14,896 bases of DNA, taken from positions 24,615 to 39,510 of the forward strand of contig DOQG01000005.1 of the NCBI GenBank assembly GCA_003512525.1. Direction: 5' to 3'. Within the stretch, counting starts at the first letter, position 1, and each line of letters opens with the position of its first letter. The position numbers and the translations under genes are program-made. The DNA is from Oscillospiraceae bacterium. GTDB lineage: Bacteria > Bacillota > Clostridia > Oscillospirales > Ruminococcaceae. The notes beneath the pieces were generated by a model. It was not told the DNA's origin. It did no database searches and worked only from the letters and a program-made list of their open reading frames with translations. Below, piece after piece: positions 6,552 through 13,718 of this stretch.

Positions 6552-8975
6552 ATGACTATGAAAAACGAATACATAACAATGCCGGCACTCGCACTGCGTG
6601 GACTTGTAATATTTCCGGGTATGATACTTCACTTTGACGTAGCAAGAGAACGCTCTATAAATGCCGTTGAAGAAGCTATAGAAAACAACGAAAGACGTAT
6701 CTTCCTTGTAACACAGATAGACGAAGAGGTTGATGACGTTACAGCAGACAATCTCTATAAGACAGGTGTCGTTGCCGAGATAAGACAGACGCTTAATACT
6801 CCTGACGGTGCAAGACGCGTACTTGTACAAGGGCTTTATACGGCAAAGCTTAAAGCCTTAACACAGGAAGACCCTTATCTTATTTCGGATATCGCCCCTA
6901 TGCCTAAACTCAGCGATACACTCAGTGCCGCTGAAAAGACAGCGTTTGTGCGCGCTATCAACAACGAATTCAGGCAGTACAGCGAAATGTCACCCAGAAT
7001 GCCTATCGAGCTTTATCGCGGCATACTCAGCGAAAAAGATCTTTCAAGACTTATCGACCTTATCGTTTTCAACGTATACTTAAAAGTTGAAGACAAACAG
7101 GCGCTTTTGTCCTGCCTGTCACTGCGCAAGAAAGCGGAGCTTCTTGTTAAATTTCTTGCAAGAGAAGTCGATATCGTGCGCCTTGAGCAGGATATAAACG
7201 AAGAGGTTAAAGAAGCGCTCGACAGAAATCAACGTGAATTTTACCTGCGCGAGCAGATGAGAGCCATCTCCCGTCAGCTTGGTGAAAGCGACGATCCCCA
7301 GTCGGAAGCTTTTGAATATATGGACAGGATCGAAGAATGCGGATTTGACGAGGATACCGAAGAAAAGCTGATGAAAGAATGCGAAAAGCTTATGCACCTC
7401 TCCGCCGGATCACAGGAGGCGGCTGTTGTAAGAACGTATCTCGATACAGTCCTTGATATGCCGTGGAACGTTTATACGCACGGAAAGACGGATATTGCAA
7501 AGGCTGAAAAGCAGCTCGACCGCGACCACTACGGAATGAAGAAAGTCAAAGAACGTATACTTGAAATAGTAGCGCTCAATCAGTGGAAGGACGCTGACAA
7601 AAAAGGTCAGATCATCTGCCTTGTAGGTCCTCCCGGAGTTGGTAAGACATCTGTCGCAAAGTCAATTGCAACAGCGCTCGGCAGAAAGTATGCCAGAGTT
7701 TCGCTCGGCGGTGTACGCGATGAGGCAGATATCAGAGGTCACAGAAAGACCTATATCGGAGCAATGCCCGGTAGGATCGTCAATGCGCTAAAGCAGGCAA
7801 AGTCTATGAACCCCGTTATACTGTTCGATGAGATAGATAAGATGGGTACTGATTATAAGGGAGATCCTGCAAGCGCAATGCTTGAAGTTCTCGACAGTGA
7901 GCAGAATGTAGCTTTCAGGGATCATTATCTTGAAATACCGATAGATTTAAGCGAGGTACTGTTTATCACAACAGCAAACACCCTCGATACTATCCCCGCT
8001 CCCCTGCTCGACCGTATGGATATAATTGAGCTCGGTAGCTACACGAGAGAAGAAAAGTTCCATATCGCAAAAGAGCACCTTGTACCGAAGCAGCTCAAAA
8101 AGCACGGCATCAAGTCGCAGGTGCGCTTTGCAAATGACGCATTATATACTATAATAGACTTCTACACGAAGGAAGCCGGCGTAAGAAAGCTTGAAAGAAA
8201 CATTGCTAAAATCTGCCGTATGACGCTCAAAAAGCTCGCATCCGGTGAAGCAGAAAAGATAAATATCAAGGCAAAGGATATCGAAAGCTACCTCGGCGCA
8301 AGGAAATATACAGGTGAAGCCATTTCAAAGCAAGACGAGGTCGGTGCTGTAAACGGACTTGCATGGACTTCGGTCGGAGGTACGCTTTTACCGCTTGAAG
8401 TACTGGTGATGGAAGGAACAGGCAAGATTGAGCTTACCGGCTCACTCGGCGATGTAATGAAAGAATCTGCAAAGATCGCAGTCAGTCTGACACGTTCGCT
8501 TTCACGCAAGTATGAAATAGACCCGGAGTTCTACAAGAACAAGGATATCCATATCCACGCGCCCGAGGGCGCAGTGCCCAAGGACGGTCCTTCCGCAGGC
8601 GTAACTATGACAACGGCTCTTGTTTCCGCGCTTTCCGGTATTGCCGTTCGCAGAGATGTTGCAATGACCGGTGAGATAACACTGCGCGGTAAGGTTCTGC
8701 CTATCGGCGGACTGCGTGAAAAAACGATGGCGGCATATTCAGCCGGAGTAAAGACCGTAGTTATCCCCGATGAAAACAAAGCTGATATGAAAGAACTTGA
8801 TGATGTCATACTGAACAACATAAACTTTGTACTTGCCGACAACATTGACACAGTGCTGAATGCGGCACTCGTAAAGCCGAACGTTACCGCCGCCAAGAAA
8901 AGCGCCGACGATCTGGCATCGGCAAAGCCGCGCACATCAAGAAAGACAAGCAAGAGCATCATAAAGGAAATATGA
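6552..8975 (+). CDS. lon: ATP-dependent Lon protease
   Basis: Lon is a soluble hexameric AAA+ protease that degrades misfolded and short-lived regulatory proteins. The 807 residues contain the N-terminal substrate domain (from PALALRGLVIFPGM), a coiled linker, the AAA+ module with Walker A GPPGVGKT (359-366) and Walker B PVILFDEID (421-429), and the C-terminal protease domain with the catalytic dyad Ser681 (KDGPSAG) and Lys724 (GGLREK). All sites are intact and the length is normal for LonA. The C-terminus adds a tail rich in Lys, Ser and Ala. Two starts are possible, ATG 6552 and ATG 6558; GGAAAGG at 6541-6547 is 4 bases from the first and 10 from the second, so the choice is uncertain by two residues. 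It is the first gene of the lon-engB-rlmN-aroB unit. Confidence 0.97.
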   Translation: MTMKNEYITMPALALRGLVIFPGMILHFDVARERSINAVEEAIENNERRIFLVTQIDEEVDDVTADNLYKTGVVAEIRQTLNTPDGARRVLVQGLYTAKLKALTQEDPYLISDIAPMPKLSDTLSAAEKTAFVRAINNEFRQYSEMSPRMPIELYRGILSEKDLSRLIDLIVFNVYLKVEDKQALLSCLSLRKKAELLVKFLAREVDIVRLEQDINEEVKEALDRNQREFYLREQMRAISRQLGESDDPQSEAFEYMDRIEECGFDEDTEEKLMKECEKLMHLSAGSQEAAVVRTYLDTVLDMPWNVYTHGKTDIAKAEKQLDRDHYGMKKVKERILEIVALNQWKDADKKGQIICLVGPPGVGKTSVAKSIATALGRKYARVSLGGVRDEADIRGHRKTYIGAMPGRIVNALKQAKSMNPVILFDEIDKMGTDYKGDPASAMLEVLDSEQNVAFRDHYLEIPIDLSEVLFITTANTLDTIPAPLLDRMDIIELGSYTREEKFHIAKEHLVPKQLKKHGIKSQVRFANDALYTIIDFYTKEAGVRKLERNIAKICRMTLKKLASGEAEKINIKAKDIESYLGARKYTGEAISKQDEVGAVNGLAWTSVGGTLLPLEVLVMEGTGKIELTGSLGDVMKESAKIAVSLTRSLSRKYEIDPEFYKNKDIHIHAPEGAVPKDGPSAGVTMTTALVSALSGIAVRRDVAMTGEITLRGKVLPIGGLREKTMAAYSAGVKTVVIPDENKADMKELDDVILNNINFVLADNIDTVLNAALVKPNVTAAKKSADDLASAKPRTSRKTSKSIIKEI

Positions 8976-8976
8976 T

Positions 8977-9603
8977 ATGAATTTTAATAAGGCTGAGTTT
9001 TATACCTCCTACGGTCTGTTTAAACAGATACCGAAATCCGAAAAGGCTGAGATTGCTTTTTCAGGAAGAAGCAATGTAGGAAAATCCTCGCTGATAAACA
9101 AGATACTTAACAGGAAGTCACTCGCCCGCGTCAGCTCTATGCCCGGCAAGACTGTGACCATCAATTTCTACTCGGTAGACAACGTATACTTTGCGGATCT
9201 GCCCGGTTACGGCTATGCAAAGGTATCAAAGTCGGAAAAACAACGCTGGGCAGGACTGGTGGAGGGTTATCTTGCAGATGACAGAAACCTTGCGCTTGTA
9301 TTCCAGCTGGTAGACTTCAGACACCCGCCGACAGCTGACGATATAATGATGATAAACTTCCTTATCGACAATGAGATACCGTTTGTTGTCGTTCTTACAA
9401 AGGCGGACAAGCTGACTAAAAACGAGCGTGCAAAGCGCAGGGAGGCTCTGCTCTCCGAGATGCCGTGTGCGGAGGATATCCATATGATCGAATTTTCTGC
9501 TATGAACGGCGAGGGTGTGGAAGAGATCCGTGAAATAATCGAAGATATTGAACAGGAAGCCCTTGAAGGCAACGCTCCCGATGAAGCAGGCAAAGAGCAG
9601 TGA
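8977..9603 (+). CDS. engB: Ribosome-biogenesis GTPase (EngB/YsxC/YihA)
   Basis: This small GTPase is needed for late assembly of the 50S subunit. All G motifs are visible in 208 residues: G1 GRSNVGKSS (30-38), a threonine in the switch I region (MPGKT), G3 DLPGYGYA (74-81), G4 TKAD (141-144) and G5 SAMNGEG (174-180). The C-terminus is acidic and slightly longer than usual. It begins one base after the lon stop with AAGGA in the end of lon, so the two are translationally close. The lon-ysxC order is the same as in Bacillus subtilis. Its last bases overlap the GTG start of the next gene. Confidence 0.96.
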   Translation: MNFNKAEFYTSYGLFKQIPKSEKAEIAFSGRSNVGKSSLINKILNRKSLARVSSMPGKTVTINFYSVDNVYFADLPGYGYAKVSKSEKQRWAGLVEGYLADDRNLALVFQLVDFRHPPTADDIMMINFLIDNEIPFVVVLTKADKLTKNERAKRREALLSEMPCAEDIHMIEFSAMNGEGVEEIREIIEDIEQEALEGNAPDEAGKEQ

Positions 9604-10628
9604 CGGACATATATTCGCTGACATATGAACAAGCGGAGCGCCTGCTCACCGAAAACGGCTTCAGGGCAACACAGTGCGGCAACATATTCCGCGACATATA
9701 TAAGCGCAGAGCGACAAGCTTTGATGAAATGACGCTGACATCAGCCGATATAAAAGCGCTTTTATCCGACTGCTTTTTCTTCGGAACGTTGAAAATCGAC
9801 GAAATATTACAGTCAGTAGATACCATTAAGTATCTTTTTGAACTGTCGGACGGCTGTAAAATTGAAACTGTGCTTATGCGTCAGAAATACGGCAACAGTA
9901 TCTGTATCTCAACGCAAAGCGGCTGCAATATGGGCTGTAGGTTCTGTTGCAGCGGAAAGCTCAGAAAGCAGCGTGATCTTACCGCAGGAGAGATGATAAA
10001 TCAGATACTTATTGTCGAAAAACATCAGAATATAACGATCAGTAATAAAACAGTAATGGGTATAGGTGAGCCGTTTGACAATTTTAATGCACTGTGTGAC
10101 TTTATTGATATAGTAACTGTTCCGGTTGGAATGGAAATAGGAACAAAGCATATCACCGTTTCAACCTGCGGACTGTGCGACAAGATGAAAATGTTTGCCG
10201 AGCGTAAAGACCCATGCAATCTTGCGGTAAGTCTGCACGCTCCTGACGATGATATCAGAAACACGCTTATGCCGATAAATCATAAATACGGTATAGCAAA
10301 GGTCATACGGTCAGCTAAGCATTATGTCGAACGTACAAACCGAAAGGTTCTGCTTGAATATATAATGCTTGATAAGATCAACGACAGCAGGGAGAACGCA
10401 CGACAGTTAGCGGAGCTTATCGGAAATTCACGGCTGTTTGTAAATCTGATACCGTACAATCCCTCCCCCGACAGCGAGTTTAAACGGAGCAGTGAAGAAA
10501 ACATCACGGCTTTCTATGACGAGCTGAAAAAGAATGATATAAGTGTTACGAGAAGAAGAGAGTTCGGTACAGAACTGTCTGCCGCCTGCGGACAGCTCAG
10601 AAGCGACAGAATGGCAGGCAACAAATGA
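9600..10628 (+). CDS. rlmN: RlmN/Cfr-family radical SAM RNA methyltransferase
   Basis: The family puts a methyl group on C2 (RlmN) or C8 (Cfr) of adenosine 2503 in 23S rRNA; RlmN also modifies tRNA A37. The 342 residues show an N-terminal accessory domain (to about 90), the 4Fe-4S cysteines C109, C113 and C116 (CNMGCRFC), a GIGEP motif (154-158), and both catalytic cysteines: C102, seven residues before C109 as in E. coli RlmN C118, and C330 in AACGQL (C355 in E. coli). It should therefore be active. GEP and HAPDDDIR favour RlmN, while RREFGTEL before AACGQL recalls Cfr. The GTG start overlaps the engB stop (GTGA), which implies coupled translation. The position between engB and aroB is not the common Firmicute rlmN locus, so it may be a second paralogue. 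Family confidence is high; the symbol is tentative. Confidence 0.88.
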   Translation: MTDIYSLTYEQAERLLTENGFRATQCGNIFRDIYKRRATSFDEMTLTSADIKALLSDCFFFGTLKIDEILQSVDTIKYLFELSDGCKIETVLMRQKYGNSICISTQSGCNMGCRFCCSGKLRKQRDLTAGEMINQILIVEKHQNITISNKTVMGIGEPFDNFNALCDFIDIVTVPVGMEIGTKHITVSTCGLCDKMKMFAERKDPCNLAVSLHAPDDDIRNTLMPINHKYGIAKVIRSAKHYVERTNRKVLLEYIMLDKINDSRENARQLAELIGNSRLFVNLIPYNPSPDSEFKRSSEENITAFYDELKKNDISVTRRREFGTELSAACGQLRSDRMAGNK

Positions 10629-10640
10629 GAGGAACAACAG

Positions 10641-11750
10641 ATGAAATTTTACTGTGAACTTAAAAAGTTGGTAGACGATTCATACGATATCGAAATCGGC
10701 AGAGGTCTTTCCGACACGCTGATAAGCGATATTAAAGACGGACTTTGCGGTAAGATAAAGAAGTTTGCCGTTGTGACCGACAGCATTGTTGAGCCGCTCT
10801 ATGCAAAGGAAATTTATGAAAAGCTTATTGCGGCGGGCTACAGCTCCGATATGTTTGTTATCCCCGAGGGCGAAAAGTCAAAAACCAGAGCGATGAAAGA
10901 GTTCGTAGAGGACTCGATGCTTGAAAAAGGCTATCGCCGTGATTGCTGTGTTATCGCAGTGGGCGGAGGCGTTGTAAGCGACCTTGCAGGCTTTGTTGCG
11001 GGCACATTTGGCAGAGGCGTTCCGTTTATAAATTACGCTACTACCCTTCTTGCCGCGGCTGACGCATCGGTAGGTGGAAAGACAGCGGTCGATACTCCTC
11101 TGGCTACTAACCTGATAGGTCTGTTCAACCAGCCCGAAAAGGTATATCTTGATATCGAAACATGGAAAACACTACCCGAAAGACAGCTTTCAAGCGGACT
11201 TTCGGAAACTATAAAGCACGCCTGCCTTGCAGACAGCGAAATGTTCCGATACCTTGAAAATAACATTGAAAAGATACTTGTTAACGACAAGGACGCCTGC
11301 GAATACATAGCGGAGCATAACTGCGCCGTGAAGTATAAAGTTGTAATGAAGGACGAGCGTGAATCGGGACTGCGTGAGGTGCTTAACCTCGGTCACACTG
11401 TCGGCAGAGCGATAGAAACGGTCAGCGACTACAAGCTGCTGCACGGCGAGGCGGTATCAATAGGACTTATCGCACAGGCGAAGCTCGGTGAGAAATACGG
11501 TTATATTTCTCACGAAAATGTCAGCCGTGTAATAAAGCTGTGTGAACGTGCAAAGCTCCCCATTGCGATTCCCGATTACATCGACAAAACCGCACTGGTC
11601 AGAAAGCTGTATACGGATAAGAAGGTTCGTGACGGCAAGCTCAGAATGGTATTCCAAAAGGAAATCGGCGATGTTATGTGCTTTGGCGATAATGATTACG
11701 CTAAGCAGATCACCGAGCCGGAGATTGCGGAAGTTATAGACGAAATGTGA
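10641..11750 (+). CDS. aroB: 3-dehydroquinate synthase
   Basis: AroB converts DAHP to 3-dehydroquinate, the second step of the shikimate pathway to aromatic amino acids, using NAD+ and a divalent metal (Zn2+ or Co2+). The 369 residues carry PEGEKSKT (75-82), the NAD-binding GGGVVSDLAGF (108-118), ATTLLAAADASVGGKT (133-148), and the three metal ligands Glu189 (GLSETIK), His252 (NLGHT) and His269 (LLHGE). Length and motif order are normal. AGAGG precedes the ATG, 12 bases after the previous gene. It is the last gene of the lon unit and a strong terminator follows at once. No other aro gene is nearby. Confidence 0.96.
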   Translation: MKFYCELKKLVDDSYDIEIGRGLSDTLISDIKDGLCGKIKKFAVVTDSIVEPLYAKEIYEKLIAAGYSSDMFVIPEGEKSKTRAMKEFVEDSMLEKGYRRDCCVIAVGGGVVSDLAGFVAGTFGRGVPFINYATTLLAAADASVGGKTAVDTPLATNLIGLFNQPEKVYLDIETWKTLPERQLSSGLSETIKHACLADSEMFRYLENNIEKILVNDKDACEYIAEHNCAVKYKVVMKDERESGLREVLNLGHTVGRAIETVSDYKLLHGEAVSIGLIAQAKLGEKYGYISHENVSRVIKLCERAKLPIAIPDYIDKTALVRKLYTDKKVRDGKLRMVFQKEIGDVMCFGDNDYAKQITEPEIAEVIDEM

Positions 11751-11753
11751 AAA

Positions 11754-11790
11754 AAAGCCTGCACAGATTGAAATGTGCAGGCTTTGATTT
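11754..11790 (+). terminator. Terminator of the lon-engB-rlmN-aroB unit
   Basis: A perfect 12-bp stem AAAGCCTGCACA (11754-11765) with TGTGCAGGCTTT (11774-11785) encloses an 8-base loop and is followed by GATTTTAACTTTT. It starts four bases after the aroB stop. Its arm shares the ten bases AAGCCTGCAC with the terminator at 13192-13228. Confidence 0.88.
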
Positions 11791-11845
11791 TAACTTTTGG
11801 TACTAATTTTTAATATATAATTTTATATTATTTTGATAATTAACG

Positions 11846-11873
11846 TTGACTTTTTAATTTTTTATGTTACAAT
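11846..11873 (+). promoter_or_regulatory. Possible promoter ahead of the rhuM remnant
   Basis: TTGACT (11846-11851) and TACAAT (11868-11873) are 16 bases apart in a very AT-rich stretch that runs from the aroB terminator to here. The start point would fall inside the remnant's reading frame, so if active it probably makes an untranslated or short-peptide RNA. Such AT-rich DNA yields promoter-like matches by chance. Confidence 0.4.
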
Positions 11874-12113
11874 TTAGAAGACCGTGCAGAACGACATATC
11901 CCAGTGACGATGGAAGATTGGAGCAAACGCCCGGATTTATTCCTGATGGCGGATGACAGAGAAGTTTTGCAGGATGCCGGAAAAATCACAGCGGAGATTG
12001 CCAAGTCCAAAGCTGAAACAGAATTTGAGAAGTATCGTGTTATTCAAGACAGATTGTTCATGGCGGACTATGACAGGTATCTGCTTGAATTAGAGGAAAA
12101 GGCGAAGAAGTAA
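11850..12113 (+). pseudogene. rhuM: 3' remnant of a RhuM-family virulence-protein gene
   Basis: After an in-frame TGA at 11847-11849 the frame reads EDRAERHIPVTMEDW and continues through GKITAEIAKSKAETEFEKYR and IQDRLFMADYDRYL to TAA. This pattern is the C-terminal end of RhuM-family proteins, which are usually over 300 residues; only about 87 codons are left. The N-terminal DNA-binding part is gone and is replaced by AT-rich DNA. A GTG at 11904 could start a 69-residue product, but it has no good ribosome site. RhuM genes are often accessory genes in islands near restriction or toxin-like loci. The family assignment is from memory of its conserved C-terminal motif. Confidence 0.75.
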
Positions 12114-12136
12114 TAAAAAAGCAAATGTAAAAGCAT

Positions 12137-12164
12137 TTTGACACGTATTTTCTGCGATGTCAAA
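12137..12164. promoter_or_regulatory. Dyad, possible operator of the XRE regulator
   Basis: TTTGACA (12137-12143) and TGTCAAA (12158-12164) form a perfect 7-bp inverted repeat with a 14-base centre. It sits just upstream of the -35 of the following gene. XRE-type regulators commonly bind such dyads near their own promoters, so autoregulation is a reasonable inference. Confidence 0.4.
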
Positions 12165-12173
12165 GCCGTTTGG

Positions 12174-12202
12174 TAGACTACAAGCGGTGGTTATCCTATA
12201 AT
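12174..12202 (+). promoter_or_regulatory. Promoter of the XRE membrane regulator
   Basis: TAGACT (12174-12179, 4 of 6) and a perfect TATAAT (12197-12202) are 17 bases apart. Transcription should begin near 12209, leaving a leader of about 20 bases that contains the GGGAGGTG ribosome site. Confidence 0.65.
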
Positions 12203-12227
12203 AAAAGTGCAAGGGAGGTGTCATGGC

Positions 12228-12887
12228 ATGGAGCATGATATTGGAAGTAAAATCAAGGCAGCCAGACTTGAAAAGAAGCTGACACAGGAACAGGTTGCCG
12301 AAATATTGGGAGTGAGTCGTCAGACCATCTCAAATTGGGAAAATGAAAAATCCTATCCGGATATCATAAGTGTCATTAAAATGAGCGATTGCTACGAAGT
12401 CTCTCTTGACTATTTATTGAAGGGAGAGCAAAAAATGAAGACCTATTATGATTATCTCGAAGAAAGTACAAATGTTGTAAAAAGCAACGCTAACAGAAAC
12501 AAAATTATTACCATCCTATCTTATATGCTTGTATGGGCGATTGCCATGATTGTGTTCTGGTTCTTTACAAGCGGAAGTGATGCTATGGGTTATAGTTTGA
12601 TGTTCCTTTGGATTATTCTTCCTGTAACTACATTCGTTGTGTCCATTGTTATCGGCAAAAATGACTTTTGGAAAAAAGGAAAATGGGCATTCACCCTTTT
12701 CTTCGGAGTGATGTATATGCTGGCTGAATACGGAACATTTAAAATGGCAAACAACATTGCTTTTGACAAGCTGAATGCACCGGATTGGGGAATGATTGTA
12801 GCCGGTGCAATAATTTCTGCAATCGGTATGCTCTTAGGTTCGTTGTGTAACAAGAAGCGTAACAAGCAGAAGAATCAGGATATTTAA
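12228..12887 (+). CDS. XRE-family HTH regulator with C-terminal membrane domain
   Basis: The N-terminal 65 residues are a Cro/CI-type DNA-binding domain (IGSKIKAARLEKKLTQEQVA, then GVSRQTISNWE and DYLLKGE). A linker leads to four likely membrane helices at about 94-113, 121-142, 153-170 and 186-206, and a lysine-rich tail. This layout is a known kind of membrane-tethered one-component regulator in Firmicutes that may sense the envelope; the signal is unknown. I chose the ATG at 12228 because GGGAGGTG lies about 9 bases upstream; an in-frame GTG at 12207 overlaps that site and is unlikely. The gene has its own promoter and is the only intact gene between two remnants. Its membrane part is richer in ATT and TTT codons than the lon unit, in line with acquisition by transfer. 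Confidence 0.88.
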   Translation: MEHDIGSKIKAARLEKKLTQEQVAEILGVSRQTISNWENEKSYPDIISVIKMSDCYEVSLDYLLKGEQKMKTYYDYLEESTNVVKSNANRNKIITILSYMLVWAIAMIVFWFFTSGSDAMGYSLMFLWIILPVTTFVVSIVIGKNDFWKKGKWAFTLFFGVMYMLAEYGTFKMANNIAFDKLNAPDWGMIVAGAIISAIGMLLGSLCNKKRNKQKNQDI

Positions 12888-12899
12888 TGTAGGGCGAAT

Positions 12900-13079
12900 A
12901 TGAACAAGTTTAGAACAGTTGTATCTATTTTGTGTGGAGTTGCAGGATTGTTCCTTGGAGCCTCGCTTAACAATGCTATTGGTGGATGTATCCTTGGCGT
13001 TTTGATTTCTGCGTTACCCCAAGATCAAAAAAGGAAATTGCCGAATATCTCAGAATGGCATCTGTGTCATATTGTATAA
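12900..13079 (+). CDS. Small membrane ORF (59 aa), probably truncated
   Basis: The ATG at 12900, 12 bases after the XRE gene, opens MNKFRTVVSILCGVAGLFLG and a second apolar stretch (IGGCILGVLISAL), then turns into the charged, unrelated tail QDQKRKLPNISEWH. The upstream site AGGGCG is weak. The first 40 residues look like a genuine small membrane protein encoded with the regulator. The tail looks like out-of-frame reading of the fragment at 12986-13177. I infer that a deletion near 13000-13015 removed the original 3' end. The family is not recognised. Confidence 0.5.
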   Translation: MNKFRTVVSILCGVAGLFLGASLNNAIGGCILGVLISALPQDQKRKLPNISEWHLCHIV

Positions 13080-13177
13080 AACGTTATGTAGACCCTCTGG
13101 TCGATGACGGTATACTCGCCTTAGCAGAACCGAAATCCAAACGGAGCCACACGCAGAAATATTTTACTGTGAAATAA
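12986..13177 (+). pseudogene. 3' remnant of an AlbA_2/RecG-like ATP-binding protein gene
   Basis: The frame reads FCVTPRSKKEIAEYLRM, then YVDPLVDDGILALAEP and QKYFTVK before TAA. This is the winged-helix-like end typical of large proteins with an AlbA_2 DNA-binding domain and a RecG-like ATPase domain, usually 400-500 residues. Only about 55 residues match. The frame is open from 12971, and the resemblance begins around 13000, inside the end of the 59-residue membrane ORF in another frame. An ATG at 12986 exists but no ribosome site supports it, so I call it a fragment left by a deletion. Confidence 0.65.
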
Positions 13178-13191
13178 ATTGTATAAAACAC

Positions 13192-13228
13192 AAGCCTGCA
13201 CGGAACGATTTTTGTTCGTGCAGGCTTT
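13192..13228. terminator. Bidirectional terminator between convergent genes
   Basis: AAGCCTGCACG (13192-13202) pairs with CGTGCAGGCTT (13217-13227); the stem goes on with AAC/GTT past one bulged G to a GATTTTT loop. It separates the plus-strand accessory island from the minus-strand HD gene, whose stop is 11 bases away. A and T runs flank it on both sides. The stem core equals that of the aroB terminator. Confidence 0.8.
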
Positions 13229-13238
13229 AACATTCATT

Positions 13239-13718
13239 TCAATACGGCTTTTTAAGCAAGGTTTCTTTAAGCGAACAATACTTATCCGCCCAGCATACCA
13301 GCCACGCTTCCTTGCTTCTCGGAAGTCTGGTCAATGTCAGCGGCCACATATGATTTATTATTATCCCGCGCTCTTTTACCGTCAGCGGAAATGTGTTCCT
13401 TGCATTGCGTTCGGCGGTAACGGGATGTGAAAATCCGTGCAGCCCATCCCTCGTAAACGCTCCGTCATGCCAGTCATAGAGGAAGAAATCGTGCAGAAGC
13501 GCGCCCTTTACAAGCGCCTCGATATTTATCTTCAGCTTAAGCCTCTTTGCATACATATAAGCATACAGACAGACCATCAGGCAGTGCTCATAGGTGGAAA
13601 CATCACCATGCTGAGTGTACTGCTTCATCTGTTGCACCTTTTCGTTGGCAAGGATCTTTCTTGCGATATTTATAAACCTACGATCGTCATCTGTAGGTGT
13701 AAATGTATTATCAGTCAT
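13239..13718 (-). CDS. HD-domain protein, putative phosphohydrolase (159 aa)
   Basis: The protein has the metal-binding pattern of the HD superfamily: His45 (STYEHC), the His76-Asp77 pair (GALLHDFFLYDWHD), and later His123 (NHMWPLTL) and Asp145 (WADKYCSL). HD proteins are mostly metal-dependent phosphohydrolases on nucleotides; the substrate here is unknown. It is soluble. I chose the ATG at 13718 because GAGG precedes it by about 7 bases and the residues before it are not HD-like; a longer in-frame reading to 13838 lies wholly inside the upstream gene. It overlaps the end of that gene by 8 bases (ATGACTGA), so translation is coupled. Similar HD proteins with LHGF and HMWPLTL motifs are, as I recall, common in gut Clostridia. 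Confidence 0.88.
   Translation of the reverse strand: MTDNTFTPTDDDRRFINIARKILANEKVQQMKQYTQHGDVSTYEHCLMVCLYAYMYAKRLKLKINIEALVKGALLHDFFLYDWHDGAFTRDGLHGFSHPVTAERNARNTFPLTVKERGIIINHMWPLTLTRLPRSKEAWLVCWADKYCSLKETLLKKPY

Noticed and set aside
8531..8962. 143-codon minus-strand frame over the end of lon
   Set aside because: Antisense to the Lon protease domain with its catalytic dyad; low-complexity Ser/Phe/Thr composition is typical of a shadow.
9226..9632. Overlapping minus-strand open frames over engB
   Set aside because: They lie fully under a gene with all G motifs intact, and their compositions are serine- or cysteine-rich without domain signs.
11904..12113. Treating the RhuM tail as an intact small gene
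   Set aside because: The matching frame extends upstream of the GTG to a stop, no ribosome site is present, and the sequence equals only the end of a much longer family.
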